Positions 29,183 to 38,196 of a stretch of DNA of 64,000 nucleotides are shown here, in pieces. This DNA comes from Rhizobium sp. CF080 (lineage in GTDB: Bacteria > Pseudomonadota > Alphaproteobacteria > Rhizobiales > Rhizobiaceae): the NCBI RefSeq assembly GCF_000282095.2, contig NZ_AKKC02000002.1, positions 248,001 to 312,000 of the forward strand, read 5' to 3'. The translations under genes were made by a program, and so were the position numbers. The notes below the pieces were generated by a model. The model searched no databases. It was not told the DNA's origin and was given only the letters and a program-made list of their open reading frames with translations. Numbering within the stretch: position 1 is the first letter of the stretch; every line of letters begins with the position of its first letter.

Positions 29183-29779
29183 ATGCCTTCCTACCCTGAA
29201 GTCAGACTCTACCTCAGCGGCCTCTGGCTGCTGATCCGCGGTGATGCGCAGGGTTTCCGCCTGCTCGACATTTCCGATCGCGGGATGATGCGCTCGTTCT
29301 GGGCATTTATCTGGTGCCTGCCGGGTGCGTTCATCTCGTGGCTGTGGTGGCGCGACTATCTGCTCGAAGGCATGCCGCCGGGCGCCCGGATCGGCGGGAT
29401 TTTCTTCGTTCGCATGGCGATGCTGGAAATCTTCAACTGGCTGGTGCCGCTGATCCTCGCCGGCATACTCTGCTCGCTTCTCGGCATTGCCCGGAAGTTT
29501 CCCGCGGTCGTCGTCAGCGTCAACTGGCTGTCGGTTCCCTTCACCTATCTCTACGGCCTGCTGAGCCTGCGCTTTCTGTTGCCGTCCGGCTTCGATACCG
29601 CGCTGGCGCTGGTTCACTTCGCGCTGCTCATCGTCATGGTCATCTCGGTATCACGGGTGATGCGGATGATCTGCGGGCCGCAGCCGCTGATGATCACCAC
29701 ACTGGTGCTGGTGCTGATCGTGCCGAGCATGCTGCTGACGGAAGCGCTGCAGCGTTTCCTCGGCATCTATCCGCTCTGA
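29183..29779 (+). CDS. membrane protein, second of two tandem paralogues behind dapE
   Basis: The 198-residue protein starts MPSYPEVRLYLSGLWLLIRG, matching the previous gene at 17 of the first 20 residues, and stays similar through DISDRGMMRSFWAF. It then diverges but keeps the same spacing of hydrophobic segments. The start is well supported by GGGAGG five bases upstream. It is the last gene of the dapD-dapE run and converges on truA. Function unknown. Confidence 0.82.
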   Translation: MPSYPEVRLYLSGLWLLIRGDAQGFRLLDISDRGMMRSFWAFIWCLPGAFISWLWWRDYLLEGMPPGARIGGIFFVRMAMLEIFNWLVPLILAGILCSLLGIARKFPAVVVSVNWLSVPFTYLYGLLSLRFLLPSGFDTALALVHFALLIVMVISVSRVMRMICGPQPLMITTLVLVLIVPSMLLTEALQRFLGIYPL

Positions 29780-29793
29780 CGGATTGAGGCCTT

Positions 29794-30558
29794 TCAGGGC
29801 TCCGTCCGGTCGCCGGGATATTCCACCTTCATGAAATAAAGGCCTTCCGGCGGGGCGACCGGGCCGCAGGCCTTGCGATCGCGCGCGTCCAGCGCTGCGC
29901 GAACGTCCGCCGGCGTCATGCGGCCTTCGCCGGCGAGTTTCAGCGTGCCGGCGAGCGAGCGTATTTGATTGTGCAGAAAACTCTGCGCCGTCGCGCGAAT
30001 TTCGATCAGATCGCCGCTGCGCGTCACGTCCAGCAGGTCCAGTGTGCGGACGGGGCTTTTCGCCTGGCAATGAACCGAACGAAACGTCGTGAAGTCATGC
30101 TTTCCGACCAGTGTCTGGGCGGCAGCATGCATGATTTCGTGGTCCAGATCCCGGGTCACCCACCAGGCACGCTTCGCCTCCAGCGCCAATGGCGCGGCCC
30201 GCGAAATGATACGGTAGAGATAGTGCCGGCGCACGGCCGAAAAGCGGGCATCGAACGCGTCATCGACAGCCTGCACGTCAATGACCGCGACCTTCTCGTG
30301 CGCCATGCCCAGATAGGCGTTCAGCGCATTGCGCAGCTTGTGTGGCTCCCATGGCCGCGAGAGATCCATATGCACGACCTGTCCGCGCGCATGAACGCCG
30401 GAATCGGTGCGCCCGGCGCCCTTGACCAGCACCGTCTCCCTGGTCAGCGCCAGGATGGCTTTTTCAAGTGCCGATTGAACCGAATGGCCGTTTTCCTGTT
30501 TCTGCCAGCCGACATAGGGCGTGCCGTCATATTCGACGGTCATGCGGAATCGCGGCAT
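29794..30558 (-). CDS. truA: tRNA pseudouridine(38-40) synthase
   Basis: TruA converts uridines 38-40 in the anticodon stem-loop to pseudouridine. The 254-residue protein has the catalytic [17 protein letters not shown] motif with Asp at about residue 52, and the C-terminal [13 protein letters not shown] and HNQIR region. The start ATG shares one base with the fmt stop (TGATG), so translation is coupled in the operon def-fmt-truA. Confidence 0.97.
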   Translation of the reverse strand: MPRFRMTVEYDGTPYVGWQKQENGHSVQSALEKAILALTRETVLVKGAGRTDSGVHARGQVVHMDLSRPWEPHKLRNALNAYLGMAHEKVAVIDVQAVDDAFDARFSAVRRHYLYRIISRAAPLALEAKRAWWVTRDLDHEIMHAAAQTLVGKHDFTTFRSVHCQAKSPVRTLDLLDVTRSGDLIEIRATAQSFLHNQIRSLAGTLKLAGEGRMTPADVRAALDARDRKACGPVAPPEGLYFMKVEYPGDRTEP

Positions 30559-31493
30559 CAGGAGAGCCTCGTGCCGGGCCCGAGCGGCGTGCCGCGCAGG
30601 AACTCCGCCGCCGCCAGAGGTTTAGCCCCGGCCTTCTGCAATTTCAGGAGGCGCACGGCCCCTTCGCCGCAGGCAGTGGTCAACGTCTCGTCCAAAACCG
30701 TTCCGACCTCACCCTGCCCTTTGCCGACTTCCGACCCGAGAACCTTTACGCGCTCCGGCTTTCCGTTGATCTCGGCCTCGAACCATGCGCCGGGAAATGG
30801 CGACAGGCCGCGGATGTGGTTGTGCACATCGCGTGCCGGCCTCGAAAAATCGATGCGTGTCTCGCCCTTGTCGATCTTGGCGGCGTAAAGCACGCCTTCG
30901 GTCGGTTGCGGCGTCAGCGGCAGGTCGTTGGCCTCGAGCTTGCCCATCGCCTCGACCATGGCACGGGCGCCGACCAGCATCAGCCTGTCGTGCAGTTCGC
31001 CGGCGGTCATGGTGTCGCCGATTTCGACTTCCCTGGTCAGCGCAACGGGGCCGGTATCGAGGCCCCTCTCCATCTGCATGACCATCATCCCGGTTTTCTC
31101 ATCGCCGGCCATGATCGCCCGCTGGATCGGCGCGGCACCTCGCCAACGCGGCAGGAGCGAAGCATGACCGTTATAGCACCCGAGCTTGGTGCCGGTCAGG
31201 ATCGCTTCCGGCAACAACAGGCCATAGGCGACGACGACTCCCACATCGGCATTAAATGCGCGGAATTTCTCGCGCTCCTCGGGATCCTTGAAATTCACCG
31301 GCGTCAAGACGGGAATGCCGAGCAGTTCGGCGGCCTGGTGCACCGGCGACTTCACGAGATCAAGGCCGCGGCGGCCACCCGGACGCGGCGGCTGGGTATA
31401 GACCGCGACGATCTCATGGCCCGCATGCTTGAGGCTCTGCAGCGTCGGCACGGAAAATTCCGGCGTTCCCATGAAGATGATGCGAAGAGACAT
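30558..31493 (-). CDS. fmt: methionyl-tRNA formyltransferase
   Basis: Fmt formylates initiator Met-tRNA with 10-formyl-tetrahydrofolate. The 311-residue product begins [15 protein letters not shown] and contains [14 protein letters not shown] and the formyl-transfer signature [20 protein letters not shown], including the catalytic Asn-His pair and a later Asp in [11 protein letters not shown]. It lies between def and truA, following def by 58 bp. Confidence 0.98.
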   Translation of the reverse strand: MSLRIIFMGTPEFSVPTLQSLKHAGHEIVAVYTQPPRPGGRRGLDLVKSPVHQAAELLGIPVLTPVNFKDPEEREKFRAFNADVGVVVAYGLLLPEAILTGTKLGCYNGHASLLPRWRGAAPIQRAIMAGDEKTGMMVMQMERGLDTGPVALTREVEIGDTMTAGELHDRLMLVGARAMVEAMGKLEANDLPLTPQPTEGVLYAAKIDKGETRIDFSRPARDVHNHIRGLSPFPGAWFEAEINGKPERVKVLGSEVGKGQGEVGTVLDETLTTACGEGAVRLLKLQKAGAKPLAAAEFLRGTPLGPGTRLS

Positions 31494-31551
31494 GGACGTT
31501 CCGCGTCCCGAAAGACCGCGCCTTCTTGCTTCGGATCGCCTGAGCGACGAA

Positions 31552-32067
31552 TCAGACCGCCTTGGACTTGGCAGCCTTGGTGAATTTCTTGATCACCATC
31601 TCGCGTTTCAGGCGGGAAATATGGTCGATGAAAAGCACGCCATTCAGGTGATCTATCTCGTGCTGCAGGCAGGTGGCGAGCAGGCCATCGGCCTCTACCA
31701 CATATTCCTTGCCGTCGCGGCCCAGATGCCTGACGCTGACGGTCGCCGGGCGCTCCACCTCGGCATAATATTCCGGAATGGAAAGGCAGCCTTCTTCATA
31801 GACCGCGATTTCGTCGGAGGATCTGACGATCTCCGGATTGATGAAAACCTGCGGCTGTTTTTCCTCGCCCTCGCGCGCGACGTCCACGACGAGGAGGCGG
31901 CGTGGCACGCCGATCTGGATCGCAGCAAGGCCGATGCCCGGTGCGTCATACATGGTCTCGAGCATGTCGTCCGCGAGCTTCAAAAGCTCCGCGTCGACGC
32001 GCTCTATCGGCTTGGAAACCTGGCGCAGGATCGGGTCAGGCAGAATAATCAGAGGCTTGATCGTCAT
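31552..32067 (-). CDS. def: peptide deformylase
   Basis: Def removes the formyl group from new proteins. The 171-residue enzyme has the three motifs [10 protein letters not shown] (an I replaces the usual V), EEGCLSIPE with the metal Cys, and [16 protein letters not shown] with the HExxH-type zinc or iron site. The start is the ATG at 32067 ([14 protein letters not shown]); the frame is open to 32205 but overlaps rmuC. It heads the operon def-fmt-truA and is divergent from rmuC. Confidence 0.97.
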   Translation of the reverse strand: MTIKPLIILPDPILRQVSKPIERVDAELLKLADDMLETMYDAPGIGLAAIQIGVPRRLLVVDVAREGEEKQPQVFINPEIVRSSDEIAVYEEGCLSIPEYYAEVERPATVSVRHLGRDGKEYVVEADGLLATCLQHEIDHLNGVLFIDHISRLKREMVIKKFTKAAKSKAV

Positions 32068-32178
32068 GGCTTCCCATAACCCATCTTTTTTTCCGAAGAA
32101 ATAGAAATTACGGCCTGAGGAAGCAGAATGTTCACGTTTTGATCTTTTCAAGCGGCAAAATTCTGTTAGCTTCCCGCT

Positions 32179-33384
32179 ATGAATAATCTCGTAGCGAACC
32201 TTCACGCTCTTTTCGACGATCCACGCGCTGCCGTCGTGGCGGTGATGTCTGGTGCCGTATTGCTGCTGTTATGGCTCTTTCTGGCGCGCCGTGCATCATA
32301 TCGGCGGCAGGAAGATGCGGACTTGCGGGCGATGGAAGGTGAGGCCCGGCTTTCCGAACTCCTGAGAGCCCAGAGCGAGATGCAAGGCAGGCTGTCGGCC
32401 ATGGCGGAAACGCTTTCGACACGGCAATCGGAGCTCAACCAGTCTGTCAGCCAGCGGCTCGACGGCATGACGCACCGGATCGGCGCGACGATCACCGAAC
32501 AGACCAAGTCGACGCACGAGAACCTGCAGCGGCTGCAGGAACGGCTGGCGGTGATCGACGCCGCCCAGAACAATATCCAGACCCTGGCCAAGGACGTCGT
32601 CGGCCTGCAGGCGATCCTGTCGAACAAGCAGACGCGCGGAGCCTTCGGTCAGGGCCGCATGGAAGCGATCGTCGCCGACGGATTGCCGATGGGCGCCTAT
32701 GGCTTCCAGACCACGCTTTCGAATGGGACCCGGCCCGACTGCACGATCAGGATGCCGAACGACGCTCCGCCCCTGGTGATCGATGCCAAATTTCCGCTCG
32801 AAGCCTGGAATGCCTTTCGCGAGGCCACCGCGCCGGAGGCCCGGCGAGCCGCGAGCCAGGCCTTCAAGCGCGACCTCGAGGTGCATATCCGTGATGTTTC
32901 GGAAAAATACCTGATCCCGGGCGAGACGCAGGAAATGGCCTTCCTCTTCGTGCCGTCGGAATCGATCTTTGCCGAGATCCACGAGCATTTCGAGAGTGCA
33001 GTGCAGAAGGCACAGCGGTCCAGGATCGTCATCGTCTCGCCTTCGCTGCTGATGCTGTCGATCCAGGTCATCCAGGCCGTGCTGAAGGACCAGCGGATGC
33101 GCGAGCAGGCGCATCTCATCCAGGGCGAGGTCGCGCTGCTGATCGAGGATCTTTCCCGCCTCGACGACCGTACCCGCAAGCTGCAGGCACATTTCTTTGC
33201 CGCGCAAAAGGATGTCGAGCAGATCTTGACGTCCACCGACAAACTCAACCGCCGCGGCGCCAAGATCGAGGCTCTGGAACTGGAGGCGCCTGTGGAAGCC
33301 GAGGTAACTCGCGATCTGCCGCAGGCCAAGGTGGTGGAAAGCCGCACCGGCCTTCTCAAGCTGCGGGTGGTTGACGAGGAGTGA
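32179..33384 (+). CDS. rmuC: DNA recombination protein RmuC
   Basis: The 401-residue protein has an N-terminal membrane anchor ([18 protein letters not shown], about residues 18-36), a coiled-coil region (about 45-150) and the conserved C-terminal nuclease-like domain with [33 protein letters not shown] and [11 protein letters not shown]. RmuC family proteins limit inversions at short repeats and resemble PD-(D/E)XK nucleases. It is divergent from def and precedes rbsK by 49 bp. Confidence 0.93.
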   Translation: MNNLVANLHALFDDPRAAVVAVMSGAVLLLLWLFLARRASYRRQEDADLRAMEGEARLSELLRAQSEMQGRLSAMAETLSTRQSELNQSVSQRLDGMTHRIGATITEQTKSTHENLQRLQERLAVIDAAQNNIQTLAKDVVGLQAILSNKQTRGAFGQGRMEAIVADGLPMGAYGFQTTLSNGTRPDCTIRMPNDAPPLVIDAKFPLEAWNAFREATAPEARRAASQAFKRDLEVHIRDVSEKYLIPGETQEMAFLFVPSESIFAEIHEHFESAVQKAQRSRIVIVSPSLLMLSIQVIQAVLKDQRMREQAHLIQGEVALLIEDLSRLDDRTRKLQAHFFAAQKDVEQILTSTDKLNRRGAKIEALELEAPVEAEVTRDLPQAKVVESRTGLLKLRVVDEE

Positions 33385-33433
33385 TGCTCTGGGGCAGTGT
33401 CGCGCGACTTTTATTCAGCAAGCAGGCCTGCCC

Positions 33434-34333
33434 ATGATCACCGTCCTCGGCTCCATCAACATGGATCTCGTCGCCACCACCGAACGTCTGCCTCAGCCGG
33501 GCGAGACGGTTGAGGGATCAAGCTTTGCGACGGCCGCCGGCGGCAAGGGCGCCAACCAAGCGCTCGCGGCACGCCGCGCCGGAAGCACCGTCCATATGAC
33601 CGGAGCCGTCGGCGAAGATGGTTTCGCCGCGCCGGCGTTGGCGCTTCTTGATGACGCCAAGGTCGATCTTTCCGCGGTCGCTCGCGTCAGCGAACCTACC
33701 GGCACGGCTCTTATTCTGGTGGGCGGCACGGGTGAAAACATGATTGTCGTGGTGGCTGGCGCCAATGGCACGGTGGGCGCGGCGCAGGCTGAGGCAGCTG
33801 TCGATGTCATGAAGACCGGCGACATCCTGATGCTTCAGCTCGAAATCCCGGCCGGGACGGTGGAAGCCGCGCTCAATGCGGCGCGCGCCAAAGGCGTTCT
33901 AACGATGATCAACACCGCGCCGCTCACCGGCGACGCGGCCCGGCTTGCCCGGCTCGCAGATATAGTCGTCGCCAATGAAACGGAATTCGAGTTGCTGACA
34001 GGAGCCCCGATCCCTGACGCAGAGGCCCGCCAGGCGACGTTGAAGAAACTGCATGCGGAAACCGGCCAGACATTCGTCGTCACGCTCGGGGGCGATGGCG
34101 TGATCGCGATCCGCGACGGAGAGATCGTCACCGCCGAGGGCCTGAAGATCGAACCGGTCGATACGGTCGGCGCCGGCGACACGTTTTGCGGTTATCTGGC
34201 CGCCAGCCTGGAACAGGGGCTCGATTTTGCGAAAGCGCTTCGCCGGGCAGCGGTGGCCGGTTCGCTCGCCTGCCTCAGCCGTGGCGCCCAGCCGTCGATC
34301 CCGCCTGCCGGGGCCGTCGACGCCAGGGTCTGA
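33434..34333 (+). CDS. rbsK: ribokinase
   Basis: The 299-residue PfkB-family kinase phosphorylates ribose at O5. It has GSINMDLVATTERLPQPGE, the sugar-binding GGKGANQALAA and the catalytic anion hole DTVGAGDTFCGY with Asp in GAGD. The C-terminus GAQPSIPPAGAVDARV looks complete. The start at 33434 (MITVLGS) is set by homology. Immediately downstream on the other strand is the front end of a nucleoside hydrolase; the two enzymes would together release and phosphorylate ribose. Confidence 0.95.
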   Translation: MITVLGSINMDLVATTERLPQPGETVEGSSFATAAGGKGANQALAARRAGSTVHMTGAVGEDGFAAPALALLDDAKVDLSAVARVSEPTGTALILVGGTGENMIVVVAGANGTVGAAQAEAAVDVMKTGDILMLQLEIPAGTVEAALNAARAKGVLTMINTAPLTGDAARLARLADIVVANETEFELLTGAPIPDAEARQATLKKLHAETGQTFVVTLGGDGVIAIRDGEIVTAEGLKIEPVDTVGAGDTFCGYLAASLEQGLDFAKALRRAAVAGSLACLSRGAQPSIPPAGAVDARV

Positions 34334-34365
34334 ACTGCTTTGACCAAGCATCGGGCGGCGTTTTC

Positions 34366-34461
34366 GAGCACCTCGATCTCGTCGGGACTTGCAAAAGCAA
34401 GCATGATCGCCGCATCGTCCTGGCCCGGATCTGTATCGATGATGATCTTGCTGCGCTGCAT
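34366..34461 (-). pseudogene. nucleoside hydrolase remnant (5' end only)
   Basis: A frame starting at the ATG at 34461, behind a GGGAGCA ribosome site, encodes MQRSKIIIDTDPGQDDAAIM and continues LAFASPDEIEVL. This is the exact N-terminus of inosine-uridine nucleoside N-ribohydrolases, including the calcium-binding DTDPGQDD. After about 32 residues the similarity stops. The frame runs on out of homology and into the antisense of rbsK, so nearly the whole of this family of about 310 residues is missing. I read it as a gene lost by deletion that joined its 5' end to the 3' flank of rbsK. Confidence 0.8.
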
Positions 34462-34633
34462 GATTGCTCCCGTTTCCCGCGGCTAGTGGTTCACAACCTT
34501 GCGTTCTGTCAAGTAGTACATAGCCTGCATGGCGCAACCGTGACCATTGGTCCCGGCGCGCATCCTTGCGGTCGCCGCAGCAACCTCCCATATAACGGCT
34601 GAGTTGGCGGGCCGTACGACGGGTGCCGACATG

Positions 34634-34651
34634 GTCGCTTGTTGCAAGGAC
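34634..34651 (+). promoter_or_regulatory. ROSE-type RNA thermometer hairpin over the hsp20 ribosome site
   Basis: In the leader, GTC-G-CTTG at 34634-34641 can pair with CAAG-GAC at 34645-34651 around the loop TTG, leaving G34637 as a single bulge. The 3' strand contains the ribosome site AAGGA (34646-34650), seven bases before the hsp20 start. The 5' strand carries TCGCT, matching the UYGCU box and bulged G of ROSE elements known from rhizobial small heat-shock genes. At low temperature the ribosome site would be closed. Further upstream hairpins are possible at GACCATTGGTC and GCGGTCGCCGC. Confidence 0.8.
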
Positions 34652-34657
34652 TGGACG

Positions 34658-35086
34658 ATGAGCCGAATGACGCCGTTTGCGAGCCCTCTGCTTCTGGGCT
34701 TCGACGCCATGGAAAAGACCCTCGAACGCCTTGCCAAGGCGAATGACGGTTATCCGCCCTATAATATCGAACGTATCCGCGCAGACGCTTCCGGGGCACC
34801 TGAGCGACTGCGAATCACGCTGGCCGTCGCCGGTTTTTCCGAAACCGAGCTCGATGTGACGACGGAAGAAAACCAGCTCGTCATCCGCGGACGCCAGACG
34901 GAGCAGAGCGATCGAGACTATCTTTACCGCGGCATTGCTGCGCGGCAGTTCCAGCGTATGTTCGTGCTCGCCGACGGAATGCAGGTTTCCGGCGCCTCGC
35001 TCAAGAACGGTTTGCTGTCCGTTGACCTTATCCGGCCCGAACCCGCACGCATGGTGCGAAAAATTAACATTTCCGTCTCAGAGTAG
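34658..35086 (+). CDS. small heat shock protein Hsp20
   Basis: The 142-residue chaperone has a short N-terminal arm, an alpha-crystallin domain (about residues 36-130: LRITLAVAGFSETELDVTTEENQLVI as several strands) and the conserved GLLSVDLIR near the end. It binds unfolding proteins without ATP. The start at 34658 has AAGGA seven bases upstream, and that site is inside a ROSE-like hairpin. A DUF1150 gene follows 44 bp later, a usual pairing in rhizobia. Confidence 0.95.
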   Translation: MSRMTPFASPLLLGFDAMEKTLERLAKANDGYPPYNIERIRADASGAPERLRITLAVAGFSETELDVTTEENQLVIRGRQTEQSDRDYLYRGIAARQFQRMFVLADGMQVSGASLKNGLLSVDLIRPEPARMVRKINISVSE

Positions 35087-35130
35087 GTCAACGGCGCCAA
35101 TGCCGTTGCCCCTCAATGCTGGAGGCTGGA

Positions 35131-35388
35131 ATGCTCCTGAAAGAAGCGAATACGCGTTTGACGCTGTCCGAACTTGCTCATCTGGGTGCTGGGGAAGTCG
35201 GATATATTCGCAAAATGCGGTCGGAAGAAGTGTCCCGCTGCTTTCCCGAAGCCCCGGATATCGACCCCAGTCTCGATCTTTGGGCCCTGTTCGGCGCAGA
35301 TGGTACGCCGATTCTCCTGACCGACAATCGCTCCAGCACCTTCTTCAAGGCTGCTGAAGACGACCTGAAGACCGTCAGCCTGCACTGA
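35131..35388 (+). CDS. DUF1150 family protein
   Basis: The 85-residue protein matches DUF1150, a small alphaproteobacterial family of unknown function: LSELAHLGAGEVGYIRKM, then DPSLDLWALFGADGTPI and LTDNRSSTF. The start is taken at 35131, because GGAGG lies five bases before it; the earlier in-frame ATG at 35116 lacks a ribosome site. It follows the hsp20 gene and is probably co-expressed on heat. It ends 4 bp before the convergent trmB. Confidence 0.88.
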   Translation: MLLKEANTRLTLSELAHLGAGEVGYIRKMRSEEVSRCFPEAPDIDPSLDLWALFGADGTPILLTDNRSSTFFKAAEDDLKTVSLH

Positions 35389-35392
35389 CCTT

Positions 35393-36094
35393 TCAGGTTT
35401 TCCTGAACGTCAGATAGGCCGAGGAGCGGCCTTCCCGGCGGGCCTTGTTTTCGTATCGCGTACCGGGCCAGCCGGCGAAGGGCGTCAGCCAGTCCGAGGA
35501 TTGCTCCGCCTGCCATTGAAAACCGCCATGGTCGCGGCAATGGATGAGCGTCCAGTTGACGTAAGTGTCGATGTCGGATGCGAACAGGAACAGGCCGCCC
35601 GGCTTCAGCACGCGGTGGAAGCGGCCAAGATTGACCTCAGACACGAACCGTCTTTTCCAATGTTTCCGCTTCGGCCAAGGATCCGGATAGAGCAGGTCGA
35701 TGCGATCGAGCGAGGCATCCGGCAGCCAGTCCAGCACCTGTGTCGCGTCGTCGTCATAGACCCGGATATTCTTCAGTCCCAGTTCGTCGACGCGCGATAG
35801 AAGCTTCGCCATGGAATTGACGAAGGGCTCGACGCCGATGAAACCGGTCTTCGGGTTTTCCTGTGCGCGGTGGACGAGGTGCTCGCCGCCGCCGAAGCCG
35901 ATCTCCAGCCGCAGTTCCCCCACCGGAATGGGAAATATCTCTGAAAGCACCGCCGGCGCGGGAGCCTGGAGATCGAGCTTCAGCGCGGGCAGCAGAGTTG
36001 CAATGCCTTCCGCCTGGCGCTCGCGGAGCTGCTTGCCCTTGCGGCGTCCGAAAAAGGCTTCGGTGCTGCGGCTCGGGTGCTGCGGTTCGGTCAT
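35393..36094 (-). CDS. trmB: tRNA (guanine-N7)-methyltransferase
   Basis: TrmB methylates G46 in the variable loop of tRNAs using SAM. The 233-residue protein has [18 protein letters not shown] (the SAM-binding motif I), [19 protein letters not shown] and the C-terminal [16 protein letters not shown], all diagnostic. I use the ATG at 36094 (MTEPQ); an in-frame GTG at 36109 is possible. It follows metK, which makes its methyl donor, with a hairpin between the two genes. Confidence 0.96.
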   Translation of the reverse strand: MTEPQHPSRSTEAFFGRRKGKQLRERQAEGIATLLPALKLDLQAPAPAVLSEIFPIPVGELRLEIGFGGGEHLVHRAQENPKTGFIGVEPFVNSMAKLLSRVDELGLKNIRVYDDDATQVLDWLPDASLDRIDLLYPDPWPKRKHWKRRFVSEVNLGRFHRVLKPGGLFLFASDIDTYVNWTLIHCRDHGGFQWQAEQSSDWLTPFAGWPGTRYENKARREGRSSAYLTFRKT

Positions 36095-36112
36095 AGGCTG
36101 GTCTCTCACGAT

Positions 36113-36147
36113 AAAAGCGGGCGTCTCCGTCAGGAGGCACCCGCTTT
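36113..36147 (-). terminator. hairpin between metK and trmB
   Basis: AAAGCGGG at 36114-36121 pairs with CCCGCTTT at 36140-36147, with an inner CTCC/GGAG stem. On the minus strand it is followed by TTTTAT. It is placed between the metK stop (36179) and the trmB start (36094), so it may end most metK transcripts or lower trmB expression. Confidence 0.7.
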
Positions 36148-36178
36148 ACAGTTTTATGGAGCTATCCGTAAAGGCCGA

Positions 36179-37438
36179 TCAGGCAGCCTTGAGGGTATCT
36201 TCCTTCAGCGCATCCTTGAGCGGCTTCACCAGGTCGGTCTTCTCCCAGGAGAAGGAGCCGTCGCGACCGGACTTGCGGCCGAAATGACCGTAAGCGGAGG
36301 TCTTGGCATAGATCGGCTTGTTGAGGTCGAGATGGCGGCGGATGCCGGTCGGCGACAGGTCCATGACCTTGCGGATGGCGGCTTCCACCTGATCTTCCGT
36401 CGTGCCCTTGCCCGTGCCGTGCAGGTCGACATAGATCGACAGCGGCTGGGCGATGCCGATAGCGTAGGAAATCTGGATCGTGCAGCGGTCGGCAATGCCG
36501 GCAGCGACGACATTCTTCGCCAGATAACGGGCAGCATAGGCAGCCGAACGGTCGACCTTGGTCGTGTCCTTGCCGGAGAATGCGCCGCCGCCGTGCGGAG
36601 CCGCACCGCCATAGGTATCGACGATGATCTTGCGACCGGTCAGGCCTGCGTCACCATCCGGGCCGCCGATGACGAACTTGCCGGTCGGATTGATGTACCA
36701 CTTGCAATCCTTGTCGATCGGCAGGTCGCCGAGCGCTTCGCGGATATAGGGTTCGACGACCTGGCGGACCTTCTTGGAATCCCAGCTCTCGTCGAGGTGC
36801 TGGGTGGAAAGAACGATCGAGTCGACGGCGGCCGGCTTGCCGTTCTCGTAGCGCACGGTCACCTGGCTCTTGGCGTCCGGGCCGAGCTTGCCGGCATCGC
36901 CCTCACCCTTCTTGCGGGCGATCGCGAGCAGCTGCAGGATCTTGTGGGAATAGTAGATCGGCGCCGGCATGAGGTCCGGCGTTTCCTTGCAGGCGTAACC
37001 GAACATGATGCCCTGGTCGCCCGCGCCTTCATCGCCCTGCTTGTCGGCAGCGCTGTCAACGCCCTGCGCGATATCAGCGGACTGGGAGTGCAGCAGCACG
37101 TCGATCTTGGCGGTCTTCCAGTGGAAGCCGTCCTGCTCGTAACCGATGTCGCGGATAGCCTTGCGGGCGGCCGACTTGAACTTCGAAGGATTGATGACGT
37201 CCTTGCCGTTCTTGTCCTTCTTCATCAGGCTCGGCGGCAGACGGACTTCGCCGGCGATGACCACGCGGTTCGTGGTTGCGAGCGTTTCGCAGGCAATGCG
37301 CACGGTCCAGGGATCGACGCCGGTCTTGGCCGCTTCGCGGTACACAAGATCTACAATTTCATCGGAGATACGATCACAAACCTTGTCCGGATGGCCCTCG
37401 GCGACGGACTCGCTGGTGAACAGATAACTTGCGCGCAT
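36179..37438 (-). CDS. metK: S-adenosylmethionine synthase
   Basis: MetK makes SAM from methionine and ATP. The 419-residue protein has [20 protein letters not shown], the ATP-binding [12 protein letters not shown] and the phosphate-binding [19 protein letters not shown]. It is longer than the E. coli enzyme (384), with alphaproteobacteria-type insertions, e.g. around [14 protein letters not shown]. It is transcribed from its own region behind the terminator of praR, where an AT-rich palindrome lies. SAM-II-like sequence was looked for upstream and not found. Confidence 0.98.
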   Translation of the reverse strand: MRASYLFTSESVAEGHPDKVCDRISDEIVDLVYREAAKTGVDPWTVRIACETLATTNRVVIAGEVRLPPSLMKKDKNGKDVINPSKFKSAARKAIRDIGYEQDGFHWKTAKIDVLLHSQSADIAQGVDSAADKQGDEGAGDQGIMFGYACKETPDLMPAPIYYSHKILQLLAIARKKGEGDAGKLGPDAKSQVTVRYENGKPAAVDSIVLSTQHLDESWDSKKVRQVVEPYIREALGDLPIDKDCKWYINPTGKFVIGGPDGDAGLTGRKIIVDTYGGAAPHGGGAFSGKDTTKVDRSAAYAARYLAKNVVAAGIADRCTIQISYAIGIAQPLSIYVDLHGTGKGTTEDQVEAAIRKVMDLSPTGIRRHLDLNKPIYAKTSAYGHFGRKSGRDGSFSWEKTDLVKPLKDALKEDTLKAA

Positions 37439-37510
37439 TACGGGATTCCCCTCAAAGAAACGAACGCATCTGTGTTAGTGATTTCCGGCGACAAACACAA
37501 GCGTACAACG

Positions 37511-37530
37511 ACATAAATATATCTTTATGT
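37511..37530. promoter_or_regulatory. AT-rich palindrome upstream of metK
   Basis: ACATAAA at 37511-37517 and TTTATGT at 37524-37530 are perfect inverted repeats around TATATC. GTACAA occurs on each side (37503-37508 and 37531-37536). The group is 73-100 bp upstream of the metK start. It may be a promoter element together with a regulator site, for instance for the adjacent praR product; this is inference. Confidence 0.45.
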
Positions 37531-37576
37531 GTACAAGCCAAGCATTCCCGCAACACTCCGATGCCTCACAAAGGCA

Positions 37577-37602
37577 ACAAAAAAGCGGCCCTGAGGCCGC
37601 TT
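37577..37602 (-). terminator. rho-independent terminator after praR
   Basis: AAGCGGCC at 37583-37590 and GGCCGCTT at 37595-37602 make a perfect eight-base stem with the loop CTGA. On the minus strand a run of T follows (complement of 37579-37584). It ends the praR transcript 23 bases past the stop and separates it from metK. Confidence 0.92.
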
Positions 37603-37624
37603 CCGTGTTGATATCGAATGAGCC

Positions 37625-38044
37625 TTATTCGACCTCGGCGTCCGCTGCCAGAGCCTTTACGAGATCAACCACACGCCGACGAATTTTCGGGTCGGAAATC
37701 TTCACGAAAGCCCGGTTGAGTTGCAGGCCCTCGGAAGAGGAGAGGAAATCGACCACATAGTTGGAGCTCGAGGCTTCCGCCATCCCGCTCTGACCACCAC
37801 CTTGATCGCCCGGCGCATCCTCGAAGAAGAAGGATACCGGCACGTTGAGGATGCTGGAAATATTCTGCAGACGGCTGGCGCCAACGCGGTTGGTGCCCTT
37901 CTCGTATTTCTGAATCTGCTGAAAAGTGATGCCAAGGCTTTCGCCCAGCTTTTCCTGGCTCATCCCGAGCATGGTCCGGCGAAGGCGAATCCGGCTTCCG
38001 ACGTGAATATCGATCGGGTTCGGCTTCTTTTTGTTTTCAATCAT
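37625..38044 (-). CDS. praR: XRE-family regulator, PraR/PhrR-like
   Basis: The 139-residue protein has a Cro/CI-type helix-turn-helix at about residues 15-70 (IRLRRTMLGMSQEKLGESLG, FQQIQKYEKGTNRVGASRL) and a C-terminal part of unknown fold ending VVDLVKALAADAE. It matches the rhizobial PraR/PhrR regulators, known from Rhizobium leguminosarum and Sinorhizobium for roles in biofilm/quorum and acid response. Its position before metK and after lnt is the conserved one. The symbol rests on my family recognition. Confidence 0.82.
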   Translation of the reverse strand: MIENKKKPNPIDIHVGSRIRLRRTMLGMSQEKLGESLGITFQQIQKYEKGTNRVGASRLQNISSILNVPVSFFFEDAPGDQGGGQSGMAEASSSNYVVDFLSSSEGLQLNRAFVKISDPKIRRRVVDLVKALAADAEVE

Positions 38045-38196
38045 AACGATGTCCTGACGACGTTTGTTGTTTAATCCTCACAACCCGGTCTGCGTGTGGA
38101 GATACACTTCGCGCGGCTGGTCACAACAGGCTCAACGTTTGAAGCATATGGCGAGACGAAAGGCTGAGACCACTATGCAATTTTAGGGGTTTTTGG

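Noticed and set aside
35392..35407. Terminator between the DUF1150 gene and trmB
   Set aside because: TTCAGG-TTTT-CCTGAA is a short hairpin inside the trmB end, with no T-run on either side.
37439..37576. SAM-II riboswitch in front of metK
   Set aside because: I looked for its conserved core on the minus strand and could not find it; only the AT-rich palindrome is clear.
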